From Phycisphaerae bacterium (GTDB lineage: Bacteria > Planctomycetota > Phycisphaerae > UBA1845), in the NCBI GenBank assembly GCA_029260075.1, contig JAJDDY010000040.1, positions 1 to 50,095 of the forward strand: a DNA stretch of 50,095 nucleotides, read 5' to 3'. This document shows positions 29,387 through 38,005 of this stretch, one piece after another. The position numbers and the translations under genes were made by a program. Numbering within the stretch: position 1 is the first letter of the stretch; each line of letters opens with the position of its first letter. Below the pieces are notes generated by a model, which worked only from the letters and a program-made list of their open reading frames with translations, made no database searches and was not told the origin of the DNA.

Positions 29387-29943
29387 AATCCGCGCCGCTC
29401 ATCGCCGCTGTGCTTGTCACGGCCTCACTTGTGTGGATGTTTGTGATCCCCACAAAGCCAGACGCCATCCCGAGCGAATCGCCGCCGCCGGATGCACTAA
29501 CCGCGACGTTGTATTGGACGCCGCCGGTATTGGAACCGGATACGTGTGTGGCTGCGTGGTTGCTGAGTCGATTGGTCACGCCGAGTGCGACGATCGCGAT
29601 CCGCGAAAAGTCGAAAGACGGCGCGACCGCCGACCAAGGCACGCCCTTCGACATGCCGGGGTGTACGTTGCAGCGATCGCCGGGCTTGTCGACGTCCGAC
29701 GTGGTGATGCAAACGTATAACCTCGACAACGACTTCGCCCGCAAGGCCGTGGGTGTGGTTCGCGAGTTGGAACTCAAACCCTGGACCACCAACGACGACG
29801 AGTTCTTCGTTCGCATCCGCTCCGGTCTTGCCGACGCCCTCAATGCATCGAAAGACGACACCGTCTGCATGACCAAAGCATTAGCTTTCCTCGATGACCT
29901 GTACGGTAGCTACCGGTCGAGCGATGCGCCGGACTCGCCGTGA
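29383..29943 (+). CDS. Membrane-anchored ChrB-like (chromate-resistance domain) protein
   Basis: 186 residues, ATGA overlap with the preceding gene. Residues 5-22 form a membrane anchor or signal peptide. The rest follows the layout of the ChrB C-terminal (chromate resistance, PF09828-type) domain: DTCVAAWLLSRLV (53-65) in place of the usual DRxAcpWLIxRF, TPFDMPGCTL (87-96) in place of xPFDxPGaxL, then DFARKAVGVVRELELKPW, a GL(A)DAL segment and a final AFLDDLYGSY like the family's vyDaLY end. ChrB proteins take part in the response to chromate, often as sensors. A periplasm-facing version next to an iron-type ABC importer suggests a role in metal handling. The family match was made by eye, so treat it as likely rather than certain. 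Confidence 0.6.
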   Translation: MKSAPLIAAVLVTASLVWMFVIPTKPDAIPSESPPPDALTATLYWTPPVLEPDTCVAAWLLSRLVTPSATIAIREKSKDGATADQGTPFDMPGCTLQRSPGLSTSDVVMQTYNLDNDFARKAVGVVRELELKPWTTNDDEFFVRIRSGLADALNASKDDTVCMTKALAFLDDLYGSYRSSDAPDSP

Positions 29944-31568
29944 CTCAGCGCATGCGAGTTCGAAGTGTCCACGGTGCCGTTCGACCACATTTCTTCGACG
30001 CACTCCTCACGTGCTGGGTCGTAGGTGCGCAAGCCTTCATCGTGTTGATCGGTGTGGCGTTCGGGCTGTACCTGGTGGTACGACCGTTTGTACCGGGTGC
30101 GTCATCGACCACGACGTCATCGGGTGATCTTTGGGCCATCATATCCACCTGGCCCGAGCTTCTCGGTACTACACTCATCGTCTGCGGCACGGCGAGCGTC
30201 ATAAGTTTGGCACTCGCGCTGCCCATAGCCTACTTGCTGTTTCGCACGAACTTACCCGGACGCCGGGCGATCACGGCCGGACTTCTTCTTGCGGCGTGTA
30301 TGCCGGTATTCGTCGGCGCTTCTTCGGTCATTGCGCTAATGGGCTTGCACCTCGGGAGCGGCAACCCTTGGCTCGCCGGCGTCATCCACGGTTGGGTCGC
30401 CATGCCCCTGTCCGTGCTGCCCATCGGCTTGGCCTATCGATGTGTCGATCGCGCGTGGATTGACGCGGCTGCGATTGAGGCGAATTGGCGTTACACCTGG
30501 CGACATGTCGAATGGCCCGTCATTCGCTGGTCGGTGGCCGCCGTCGTGGTATTGCAGTTCTGGCTGGCCGGCGTGGACATTACCGTGACCGACTTGCTCG
30601 CGGTACGCACGTTTGCCGAGGAGGTCTACGTCGGTTTTCAACTCGGCGGATCGACGGCGCTGCAGTCCCTGGTCATCGCACCGTATCTCGCCTTGTTCGG
30701 GATCCTTCTGTTCGAGTTGCGCCGTATGACGGTATCAGCCGACTTACGTTGGGAGCGAATCACCGGAGCCGAACCTCCTGCGACGAAACTTGGCACAGGT
30801 CGCTGGCCACTTCTTGCGGCCATGTTCATCGTGTTGACGGCGATTATGGGCGTACCATTGCTGGCCGTAATGAGACAAGTCGGTTCGCTGTCGGAGTTGC
30901 CCATGATGGCCCGAAGCATGACGCGTGAACTGGGTGATTCGCTATTGCTCGCCGGCGGCACCGCCATTGCCGTCGTCATCCTGATCATGGGAATTGCTCC
31001 CGCCATCGTGTCGAGGAGGACCATCGGTCGCGCGCAGCGTGCGGCCATTTTGTTACTGTTCGCCCTGCCGACGCCTTGCCTGGCGATCATGCTCATCGAG
31101 ATGACCGACCAACCGATGGCCCCTCTGTCTTGGCTTTACGACTCAATCGCACTGCCGATTCTCGGTCAGACGTTGCGATGGCTTCCCGTGGCGGTGCTCG
31201 TGATGCTACCCGGTCTCGTTCGCGTCACGAAGCAGCATATCGACGCCGCAAGACTCGACGGCTGTCGCGGCGTGGGACTCTACCGCACGCTCTATTGGCC
31301 GGCGTGTCGACCGTTCCTCGTGCTGGCGGCGCTCGCGGCGTTCGTACTCACGCTTGGAGAGGTGACGCTTTCTGTTCTGCTGTCACCGCCCGATTTCTTG
31401 CCGCTCTCCGTCCGCTTCTTTACACTGGCCCACTACGGTCTGCGCGGTGAAGCCGCAGTGGTCGTGGTGCTTGTTGTCGCGACTGTTGTGCTTCCTTGGA
31501 GCTTGGCGAGTCAATGGTTACACCGCTCAGTCGATCATCAGTCTACGCCATCGCGCTCTGCGCGATAG
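29940..31568 (+). CDS. ABC transporter permease, iron(III)/thiamine type (FbpB/ThiP-like)
   Basis: 542 residues with about twelve TM helices, the duplicated two-domain build of FbpB, SfuB and ThiP. It starts at GTG 29940 in a GTGA overlap with the ChrB-like gene. The first EAA loop reads EANWRYTWRHVEWPVIRW; the second reads DAARLDGCRGVGLYRTLYWP. Both are where the ATPase would dock. Together with the substrate-binding protein that follows, it should import ferric iron or another small ligand across the inner membrane. No ATP-binding subunit is encoded in the window, so it must come from elsewhere or be shared. Confidence 0.9.
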   Translation: MTQRMRVRSVHGAVRPHFFDALLTCWVVGAQAFIVLIGVAFGLYLVVRPFVPGASSTTTSSGDLWAIISTWPELLGTTLIVCGTASVISLALALPIAYLLFRTNLPGRRAITAGLLLAACMPVFVGASSVIALMGLHLGSGNPWLAGVIHGWVAMPLSVLPIGLAYRCVDRAWIDAAAIEANWRYTWRHVEWPVIRWSVAAVVVLQFWLAGVDITVTDLLAVRTFAEEVYVGFQLGGSTALQSLVIAPYLALFGILLFELRRMTVSADLRWERITGAEPPATKLGTGRWPLLAAMFIVLTAIMGVPLLAVMRQVGSLSELPMMARSMTRELGDSLLLAGGTAIAVVILIMGIAPAIVSRRTIGRAQRAAILLLFALPTPCLAIMLIEMTDQPMAPLSWLYDSIALPILGQTLRWLPVAVLVMLPGLVRVTKQHIDAARLDGCRGVGLYRTLYWPACRPFLVLAALAAFVLTLGEVTLSVLLSPPDFLPLSVRFFTLAHYGLRGEAAVVVVLVVATVVLPWSLASQWLHRSVDHQSTPSRSAR

Positions 31569-32560
31569 GGCTCACCAACGCCGCCGGTTGCAACCGGGAC
31601 CAAAACACGACGCAAGGCGCCGTCGTGATCTACGCATCGCTCGACCGCACATTTTCCGAGCCGATTCTTCTTGAGTTTGAGCGGGAAACCGGGATCGACG
31701 TGCAGGTCGTGTACGACACTGAGTCGACCAAGAGCGTCGGGTTGGCCAACCGCATTCGCGCCGAGCGCCACCGCCCACGCTGCGACGTGTTCTGGAACAA
31801 CGAAATCCTCAACACACTCTTGCTCGAACGTTCCGGTCTGCTGCGCGCCACGCATCCCGCCAACGCCGCAGCCTATCCCGCGAACGTGCGCGATGCGGAC
31901 GGCATGTGGTATGGCTTCGCCGCTCGAGCCCGCGTGTTGATCGTGAATACCGAGAAGCTCGGCGATCGATCGCCGCCCAAGTCGATGTACGATCTGCTTG
32001 ATAAGCAGTGGCGCGGCGAAGTGGGCATCGCCAAACCTGTCGCCGGCACCACGGCCACGCACGTCGCCTGCTTGTTCGCGGTGCTGGGTCCGGACAAAGC
32101 GAAGGATTACCTGGACGGACTGAAGAGCAACGGCGTACATATCGAGCCCGGCAACAAGGGGTGCGCCGAAGCCGTGGGAACCGGTCGACTTACCATCGCT
32201 TGGACCGACACGGACGACGCCATCATCGAGGTCGATGCGGGCAAACCGGTCACTATTGTTTATCCCGACAGCGAACCCGGTGGACTTGGTACGCTCTTCC
32301 TGCCCAACACACTTGTCGCCGTGCGCGACGCGCCCAACACCGATGCGGCTGATAAACTGATCGACTACTTACTGTCACCTGATGTCGAAACGCGATTGGC
32401 TTCCGGTCGCTCGGCGCAGATTCCACTTGGTCGCAATTGCTCAACACAGCCGCGTGTTAGGGGTCCGGGCGAGATCGAGTCGATGCACGTCGATTTCGAT
32501 ACGGCCGTCGGACATTGGGCCGAAGCCCAGCAATACATCCGTTCGCGGTTTCTTCGATAG
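31514..32560 (+). CDS. ABC substrate-binding lipoprotein, iron(III) type (FbpA-like)
   Basis: 348 residues from the ATG at 31514, which lies inside the end of the permease gene. An upstream ATG at 31496 has no better ribosome site. A signal sequence ends in NAAGC, a normal lipobox. The mature part starts VVIYASLDRTFSEPILLEFE and continues TGIDVQVVYDTE, typical of FbpA/AfuA-type periplasmic iron-binding proteins, with CDVFWNNE and YGFAARARVLIVNTEKLG in their usual places. The C-lobe has VGTGRLTIAWTDTDDA and a final LLSPDVETRLASG. It captures the ligand outside the inner membrane and hands it to the permease. The cargo could be ferric iron or another oxyanion-bound metal; this cannot be settled by eye. 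Confidence 0.9.
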   Translation: MVTPLSRSSVYAIALCAIGLTNAAGCNRDQNTTQGAVVIYASLDRTFSEPILLEFERETGIDVQVVYDTESTKSVGLANRIRAERHRPRCDVFWNNEILNTLLLERSGLLRATHPANAAAYPANVRDADGMWYGFAARARVLIVNTEKLGDRSPPKSMYDLLDKQWRGEVGIAKPVAGTTATHVACLFAVLGPDKAKDYLDGLKSNGVHIEPGNKGCAEAVGTGRLTIAWTDTDDAIIEVDAGKPVTIVYPDSEPGGLGTLFLPNTLVAVRDAPNTDAADKLIDYLLSPDVETRLASGRSAQIPLGRNCSTQPRVRGPGEIESMHVDFDTAVGHWAEAQQYIRSRFLR

Positions 32561-32622
32561 CAACCCGCTCGAATCAATCTCGAATCCGATGGGAGTGCGC
32601 AGGAGAATCGGCGGGAACGGTA

Positions 32623-32881
32623 TAGCTGGTGCGTGAATCCCTTCTCGCACGCATCGTGGTTATAGCTAGCGCGTGACTCCTTTCTCGCACCTATCGTGGT
32701 TACCGCTGGTGCGTGAATCCTTTCTCGCACCCACACTCGCGGGAATCCCTTCCCTTTGGTTGCCAGAGTCATGGAATGCAGGATAGGAATCCTTCTTGAT
32801 CCGAGGGACGAGATGGGAATCTCGTCCCAGCATTATGGCTGGTGCGTGACTCCTTTCTCGCACCTATCGTGGTTACCGTTT
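32623..32881. repeat. 40-bp repeat cluster (GTGCGTGA...TCTCGCAC)
   Basis: Three direct copies with exact 40-bp spacing start at 32623, 32663 and 32703, and a fourth lies at 32836. Each has GCTGGTGCGTGA(A/C)TCC(C/T)TTCTCGCAC followed by a conserved ATCGTGGTTA spacer in three of them. GTGCGTGA and TCTCGCAC can pair with one mismatch, so each unit forms a hairpin. The cluster fills most of the 380-base gap between the substrate-binding protein gene and the aminopeptidase gene. It is not a CRISPR: units abut and the spacer parts are alike. Confidence 0.8.
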
Positions 32882-32941
32882 GACTCCACACCTGCCGATC
32901 CCGATAATGGGTATACGGAGTTAGGGCCGGAGCCGATCGTT

Positions 32942-34150
32942 ATGCCATTGCGAACATCCACAAGACCACGACGTCCCGATGGCGTCGCCATGCTGATGCT
33001 AGTCGCGTCGTTCGCCGGTTGCAGTGTGGACTTCGACTACTTACTACCGCAGGCCACCGGGCAGCTACAGCTACTTCGTCGCAGTGTGCCACTCGCCAGC
33101 GCCATCGAATCGCCGGACCTGAGCGAGGACCAAATTGCCAAGCTCACGCTCATTCGCAATGCGCGGACCTACGCACGCGATGTGATTGGCCTCGACGTTG
33201 TCGACAGCTACGAAACGTTTTATGACTCACACGGTGAGGCCGTGGCGTTCAATGTGTCCGCGTCCCGCAAAGATGCGTTCGATCCGCGAACTTGGCGCTT
33301 TCCGATCGTGGGCGAAGTCCCCTACCTGGGTTTCTTCGACCGAGCGGATGCCGACCTACAAATCGCAGAGTTGGCGGACGACGGGCTTGACGTGTTCATG
33401 TACGAGATCGATGCGTACAACTCGTTGGGCGCCATACCCAACCCGGTGCTGTCGCCGATGTTGAAGCGTTCCGAATCCTCGCTCGCAGAAACCGTATTTC
33501 ACGAACTGCTTCACAGCACGGTCTGGCGGACGAATGATACGGCCTTCAGTGAGAGCTTGGCGACGTTCTACGGCCGAGCGGGCGCGATCGCATTCTTTGA
33601 AAACAGCTATCCGGACGAACCCGAACGTGTGACGGAATCATTCCAACGGTTCGAGGATACCGACCGCTACAACGAATCGATGCTCATGTTGCTCGACGAT
33701 CTCGACGTTGTGTATGCGTCTGAAATGTCGGTCGAAGAGAAGCTCGCAACCCGCGAGTCCGTTCACGCCGCCGGAATCGAACGCTTCAACGAAGAGGTGC
33801 TTCCACTCATGAACCGCCCGGAGCGTTTTGCGTGGGTAGCGGGGCTCCCGATCAACAACGCGTTCTTGCTGGGCATTCGCCGATACAATCTCGAAATCGG
33901 TTTGTTTCAGTCGGTGTTCGATGCGACCGGAAGGGATTGGGCCGTGTCGATCACCGTGTTCCGAGCTTCCGCAGCAAGCGATGACCCGTACGAATACCTG
34001 CGCAATTGGCTTGGCGTGGACGATACAGCCGCCAAGCGTTCCGCCGTCGCCGCGAAACTGAGTCCAACGTTCGCGCAGAGTGCCAAAGAAATGGCACCGC
34101 ATAGCTCGTGCGCTCGCTGTCGTAGTACGACGTTCATCCCCACGCGTTAG
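32942..34150 (+). CDS. Predicted lipoprotein aminopeptidase (PF10023/DUF2265-like zinc peptidase)
   Basis: 402 residues from the ATG at 32942. Longer in-frame starts would translate the hairpin repeats upstream. A signal sequence (VAMLMLVASFAGC, Cys 27) suggests a lipoprotein. The core carries ETVFHELLHSTVW with the zinc motif HELLH at 187-191, and DTAFSESLATFYG with the third ligand Glu near 204, the layout of the predicted aminopeptidase family. Preceding RTYARDVIGLDVVDSYETFY and FPIVGEVPYLGFF also match that family. It likely trims peptides in the periplasm. Substrate and direct partners are unknown, and it is convergent with the propeller gene that follows. Confidence 0.88.
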   Translation: MPLRTSTRPRRPDGVAMLMLVASFAGCSVDFDYLLPQATGQLQLLRRSVPLASAIESPDLSEDQIAKLTLIRNARTYARDVIGLDVVDSYETFYDSHGEAVAFNVSASRKDAFDPRTWRFPIVGEVPYLGFFDRADADLQIAELADDGLDVFMYEIDAYNSLGAIPNPVLSPMLKRSESSLAETVFHELLHSTVWRTNDTAFSESLATFYGRAGAIAFFENSYPDEPERVTESFQRFEDTDRYNESMLMLLDDLDVVYASEMSVEEKLATRESVHAAGIERFNEEVLPLMNRPERFAWVAGLPINNAFLLGIRRYNLEIGLFQSVFDATGRDWAVSITVFRASAASDDPYEYLRNWLGVDDTAAKRSAVAAKLSPTFAQSAKEMAPHSSCARCRSTTFIPTR

Positions 34151-34179
34151 AGCGTCTGCACCGCCCGGACCGAGTGGTT

Positions 34180-34209
34180 GGCCCATGGCTTTAGCCGTGG
34201 GGGAGTCGA
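34180..34209. repeat. Palindromic repeat, family E (CCCATGGCT..AGCCGTGGG), between convergent genes
   Basis: A 9-bp stem (one T-G pair) with a two-base apex, followed by GGAGTCGA. It differs at one base in 30 from the reverse complement of 40497-40526. Lying between stop codons at 34150 and 34243, it may also end transcription from both sides, but there is no T tract. Confidence 0.75.
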
Positions 34210-34242
34210 ATCGACGCGGGATTCGCGCCCAGCGATTCGTCG

Positions 34243-37200
34243 CTACTCAGTCTTCTTGAACATGATAGCCGGCACATCTTCCTTGCGAACCAGGTCGTTG
34301 AACGCGGGGACGTCTTTGTCGACGATTTTCTTCAGCGCATCCAGTTGTTCTTGAAGCTGCGCGTTGAGGTCGTCGAACACGGCCGACGACTGATCCGTCG
34401 GGGCGTAGTTGGCTCGCGATATGACGCCGGACAATGCGGCGATTTTGTTGTTGAGTTTGATCGGGAAGTTGAGCGGATCCTGGCCGCTCTTCGATTTCGT
34501 CTGGATCAATTCCTCTTCAATCAGGGTCAACTTTTGGACGAGCTCAGTCGCAGCCTCTTCCACGGCTTTGTTCTCGTTGTATTCCTTGATGCGTTTCCCA
34601 GCCGCTTCGGCTTGCTCTTTAATGCTGCGAATCTGAATGATGGCGTCGTGCGCCTTCGACAGTGCGTCGCGAATCTTCAGTTGCAGCGTGAACCGTGCAT
34701 CGAAGTCGTTCGAGGACGACGTCGTTCGCGGATCGATCACGATTTCGAGCGGTTGCGTGGTGGACTCATCGCCAACGGTCAAGCGTATTTCGTATGAGCC
34801 GGGCGGCGCGGCTGGTCCGCGTGTGCTGCCGCCCCACATGACCGCGCTCTTAAGTTCCGTCGCGTCCTCGTAGCGCATGTTCCACTCGAACTCATTCATA
34901 CCCTTGTCGGCTGTGCAGTTCTTGCTACTCGGCGCGAAGAAAAACGAACGACGCGATTCCGCTTCCTCCTTGGCGTCGGGGTCCTTCGTGGTAAAGCTCT
35001 TGACGACCTCGCCCTTGCTGTCAAGGAAATCCAACGTCAGCTTGTCTTCGGGTTCTTCTTGAAGGCCATAGCGCACCGTGACGGTTCTGTCGATTCCGGA
35101 AACCACCGGTCGCGGCGCGAACAGATGCATGTCGGACGTAGCTACTTCGTCGTTGAGCTGATGCAACAACGTCAAGTCATCGAGTATCCAAAAAGAACGC
35201 CCCTGCGTCGCAGCCACAAGATCGTTGTTCTTCACGACCATATCGGTGATCGGCACGATGGGCAGGTTCATCTGCAGTGGTTGCCAGTGCCCACCATCGT
35301 CAAACGAAACGTACGCCCCGGTCTCCGTGCCTGCATACAACAAACCCCTGCGGTTGGGATCTTCGCGAACGACGCGCACAAACGCTTCGCGTGGAATACC
35401 CTGCGTAAGCAGCGACCACGTCACGCCGTAGTCCGTCGTCTTGAAAATGTATGGTGAGAAGTCGTCCATTTTGTACGCGTTGACCGCGAGGTAGCAGGTG
35501 GCTGGATCGTGCTTGGAAATCTCGATCATGCTCACCGTGGCCCACTTGGGCAGATCGAGCGGCGTGACGTTGGTCCAATCATCGCCGCCGTTGCGGGTGA
35601 TGTGTACCAACCCGTCATCGCTACCCGCCCAGATCACACCCTTCTCGTGGGGCGACTCCGCCACCGAAAAGATCGTGCAATAGTACTCAACGCTCGTGTT
35701 GTCGTGCGTGATCGGCCCGCCCGACGGGCCCTGTTTGCTCTTGTCGTTCGTGGTCAGGTCCGGGCTGATGGCGGTCCAACTCTGCCCTTCGTTCGTCGTC
35801 TTAAACAACACATTGCCCGCCGCATAGATCACGTTCACATCGTGCGGTGAGAAAAGGATCGGGAATGTCCATTGGAATCGGTACTTGAGCGGCCCCGCGC
35901 CCCAGCCCATCGGGTTCTCAGGCCACACGCTGATGTTGCGAAACTGCTGCGTGGTCCGATCGTACCGCGTCATGAATCCGCCATAGCTTCCGGCGTAGAC
36001 GATGTTGTGATCGTCCGGATGCGGTGCGATGTATCCGCTCTCGCCGCCGCCGACGGAGTAGAACTGAGCGCGTGGCCCGGGTCGAGCGCGACTCGAAATG
36101 GATAGCGTACTGTTGTCCTGCTGTGCGCCATACACTCGATACGGAAACTGATTGTCGGTGATCACGTGATAGAACTGCGCCGTAGGCTGCATGTCCTGCC
36201 GCGACCAACTCTTGCCGCCATTGAACGAAACGTTGGCCCCGCCGTCGTTGGCGTTGACCATTCGCTGGTTATCGTTCGGGGCGATCCACAGATCGTGGTT
36301 ATCGCCGTGCGGAACACGGATCGACGAAAACGTCTTCCCGCCGTCGGTCGACTTACCGAACCGCGTGTTCAACACATACACCGTGTCGGCGTTCTGCGTG
36401 TCGGCGAAGATATGCGTGTAGTACCACGCCCGCTGCCGCCAACCGCGATCCTCGTTGACCCGCTTCCAACGCTTGCCGCCGTTTTCCGAGCGGAAGATTC
36501 CGCCCTTGTCGGATTCGACGATCGCCCAGACACGGCTAGGATTCACCGGCGAAACCGCGACGCCGATCCGACCCTTGATGCCTTCGGGCAGACCCTTGGT
36601 CAGCTCGACCCATGTATCGCCGCCGTCGGTCGTCTTGTAAATCCCACTGCCCGGTCCGCCGCTCTCTAGTGAATAGGGCGTGCGCCGAACCTGCCATGTG
36701 GCTGCATAGATGATGCGCGGGTTGGTGGGGTCCATGGACAAATCGACCGCACCGGTGAACTCGTCGACGAACAAAACGCGGGCCCACCGTTTGCCGCCGT
36801 CGGTGGAGCGGAACACACCGCGCTGACTGCTCGGTCCGAAGACGTGACCCAACGCCGCGACGTACACGATATTCGGATCGTCAGGATGAACACGCACGCG
36901 GCCAATCTGCCGCGAGTCTTCCAAACCGATGTGCGTCCATGTCTTTCCGGCGTCGGTCGATTTGTATACACCGTCGCCGTGCGAAAAGTTACCCCGCACG
37001 CACGATTCACCCATGCCGACGTATACGACGTTGGGGTTGCTGTTTGCGACCGCAATCGCTCCGACCGAACCGGTCTTGAAGAACTTGTCCGTCATCGGCG
37101 ACCACGAACTACCCCCGTCTTCCGTCTTCCACACCCCGCCGCCGGTTCCGCCCATGTAATAAACGAGCGGCTGACTCGGTACGCCGGCCACCGCAACGGA

Positions 37201-37428
37201 TCGACCGCCGCGACTTGGACCGATGCTGCGCCATTTCATCTGACTATAGAGGTTTGCGTCAACGCCCTTGCTCGGCACAGCCTTCGCCGCCGCATGCGTG
37301 GCCCCGGCCGAACAACAGACGGCCGCAACGACGATCATCCGAAACATCGACGGACCATAGCGTGATCGACAAGAACGTGGTTGACGAAGCACTGAACGAC
37401 CAATACTCGACTGAGACAAACTCTTCAT
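34243..37428 (-). CDS. Exported BNR/VPS10-like beta-propeller protein
   Basis: 1061 residues from the ATG at 37428, preceded by CGAGGGAA. A signal peptide is likely around MFRMIVVAAVCCSAGATHAA. Residues about 60-700 contain repeated Asp-box/BNR motifs: VWKTEDGGSSW, VYKSTDAGKTW, VFRSTDGGKRW, IYKTTDGGDTW, IFRSENGGKRW, LFKTTNEGQSW. This fits the two-propeller build of sortilin/VPS10-like and exo-glycosidase-like families. The last ~300 residues include an Ig-like strand set (GSYEIRLTVGDESTTQPLEI) and a helical, probably coiled-coil region. Databases often call such proteins glycosyl hydrolases, but I see no sialidase Arg triad or other catalytic signature. A secreted binding protein is as likely. 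It is transcribed alone. Confidence 0.88.
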   Translation of the reverse strand: MKSLSQSSIGRSVLRQPRSCRSRYGPSMFRMIVVAAVCCSAGATHAAAKAVPSKGVDANLYSQMKWRSIGPSRGGRSVAVAGVPSQPLVYYMGGTGGGVWKTEDGGSSWSPMTDKFFKTGSVGAIAVANSNPNVVYVGMGESCVRGNFSHGDGVYKSTDAGKTWTHIGLEDSRQIGRVRVHPDDPNIVYVAALGHVFGPSSQRGVFRSTDGGKRWARVLFVDEFTGAVDLSMDPTNPRIIYAATWQVRRTPYSLESGGPGSGIYKTTDGGDTWVELTKGLPEGIKGRIGVAVSPVNPSRVWAIVESDKGGIFRSENGGKRWKRVNEDRGWRQRAWYYTHIFADTQNADTVYVLNTRFGKSTDGGKTFSSIRVPHGDNHDLWIAPNDNQRMVNANDGGANVSFNGGKSWSRQDMQPTAQFYHVITDNQFPYRVYGAQQDNSTLSISSRARPGPRAQFYSVGGGESGYIAPHPDDHNIVYAGSYGGFMTRYDRTTQQFRNISVWPENPMGWGAGPLKYRFQWTFPILFSPHDVNVIYAAGNVLFKTTNEGQSWTAISPDLTTNDKSKQGPSGGPITHDNTSVEYYCTIFSVAESPHEKGVIWAGSDDGLVHITRNGGDDWTNVTPLDLPKWATVSMIEISKHDPATCYLAVNAYKMDDFSPYIFKTTDYGVTWSLLTQGIPREAFVRVVREDPNRRGLLYAGTETGAYVSFDDGGHWQPLQMNLPIVPITDMVVKNNDLVAATQGRSFWILDDLTLLHQLNDEVATSDMHLFAPRPVVSGIDRTVTVRYGLQEEPEDKLTLDFLDSKGEVVKSFTTKDPDAKEEAESRRSFFFAPSSKNCTADKGMNEFEWNMRYEDATELKSAVMWGGSTRGPAAPPGSYEIRLTVGDESTTQPLEIVIDPRTTSSSNDFDARFTLQLKIRDALSKAHDAIIQIRSIKEQAEAAGKRIKEYNENKAVEEAATELVQKLTLIEEELIQTKSKSGQDPLNFPIKLNNKIAALSGVISRANYAPTDQSSAVFDDLNAQLQEQLDALKKIVDKDVPAFNDLVRKEDVPAIMFKKTE

Positions 37429-37498
37429 CGTATTCCCTCGCACGTTGGACAGATCAGGATACCTTCCCGCCCGTTGAAAAGGTGTGCAGCGCAAAAGC

Positions 37499-37702
37499 GT
37501 GGCCCCGGCTTCCAGCCGGTGATCCCATTAGCGGGGCCACGAACGTCACTAGGAAGTCTCCTTCAGAGACGCGCCCGTAAGCAAGCGGTCCGGGTTCAAC
37601 TTCGCAAACCGCTCCCTTACAGTCGCGGCTCGGTTCGAAACAACCCTTCCAAAACACGCCATTACAAGTGTGGCACGGCTTCCAGCCGGTAACCCATCAG
37701 CG
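37499..37702. repeat. Palindrome cluster: two family-A copies flanking an inverted family-B pair
   Basis: Family A cores at 37499-37534 (CCCCGGCTTCCAGCCGGTGA) and 37665-37702 (CACGGCTTCCAGCCGGTAAC) lie in the same orientation. Between them is an inverted pair of family B: CGCGCCCGTAAGCAAGCGG at about 37569-37587 and CCGCTCCCTTACAGTCGCGG at 37609-37628. This occupies the 5' side of the propeller gene. No gene is visible. Confidence 0.7.
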
Positions 37703-38005
37703 CCTATCCGCTCTTGACGAGACCCCAGACCGTTGGGACCGACGAACAGCCCGCCACGCAAGAATACGTGCTTCAATCCATAGGCTGTGACGAGCGCACC
37801 GGCGGCATCAACTATGACCGCCCCTCGTGGGCATGTCGATAGGCCACCTGCAAGGAACTGTCGGCGACCGATAACTACGCCATTAGCTAGCAATTGGTTG
37901 AAGATGTGCAAACCGCGGTAATCGAGTCTGGAACGGCCGAACCCGTTGGTCCGTGCATTATGGCCCAACCCGGTAGATGGGGCTTTCATCCCCATCTACA
38001 GGACT
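37703..38005. other. Intergenic stretch with a strong hairpin at 37972-37998
   Basis: GTAGATGGGG, loop CTTTCAT, CCCCATCTAC: a perfect 10-bp stem just after the stop side of the gene ending at 38006, so it could end that transcript. The rest of the stretch has an open minus-strand frame running into the palindromes. It has no ribosome site or domain and is not accepted as a gene. Confidence 0.55.

Noticed and set aside
32623-32881. CRISPR array
   Set aside because: Units are directly abutting 40-mers whose spacer part is also conserved, and no cas gene is near.
37549-37995. 148-codon minus-strand frame between the propeller gene and the unknown gene
   Set aside because: Begins inside the 37972 hairpin and ends across the family A and B palindromes; no ribosome site or domain.
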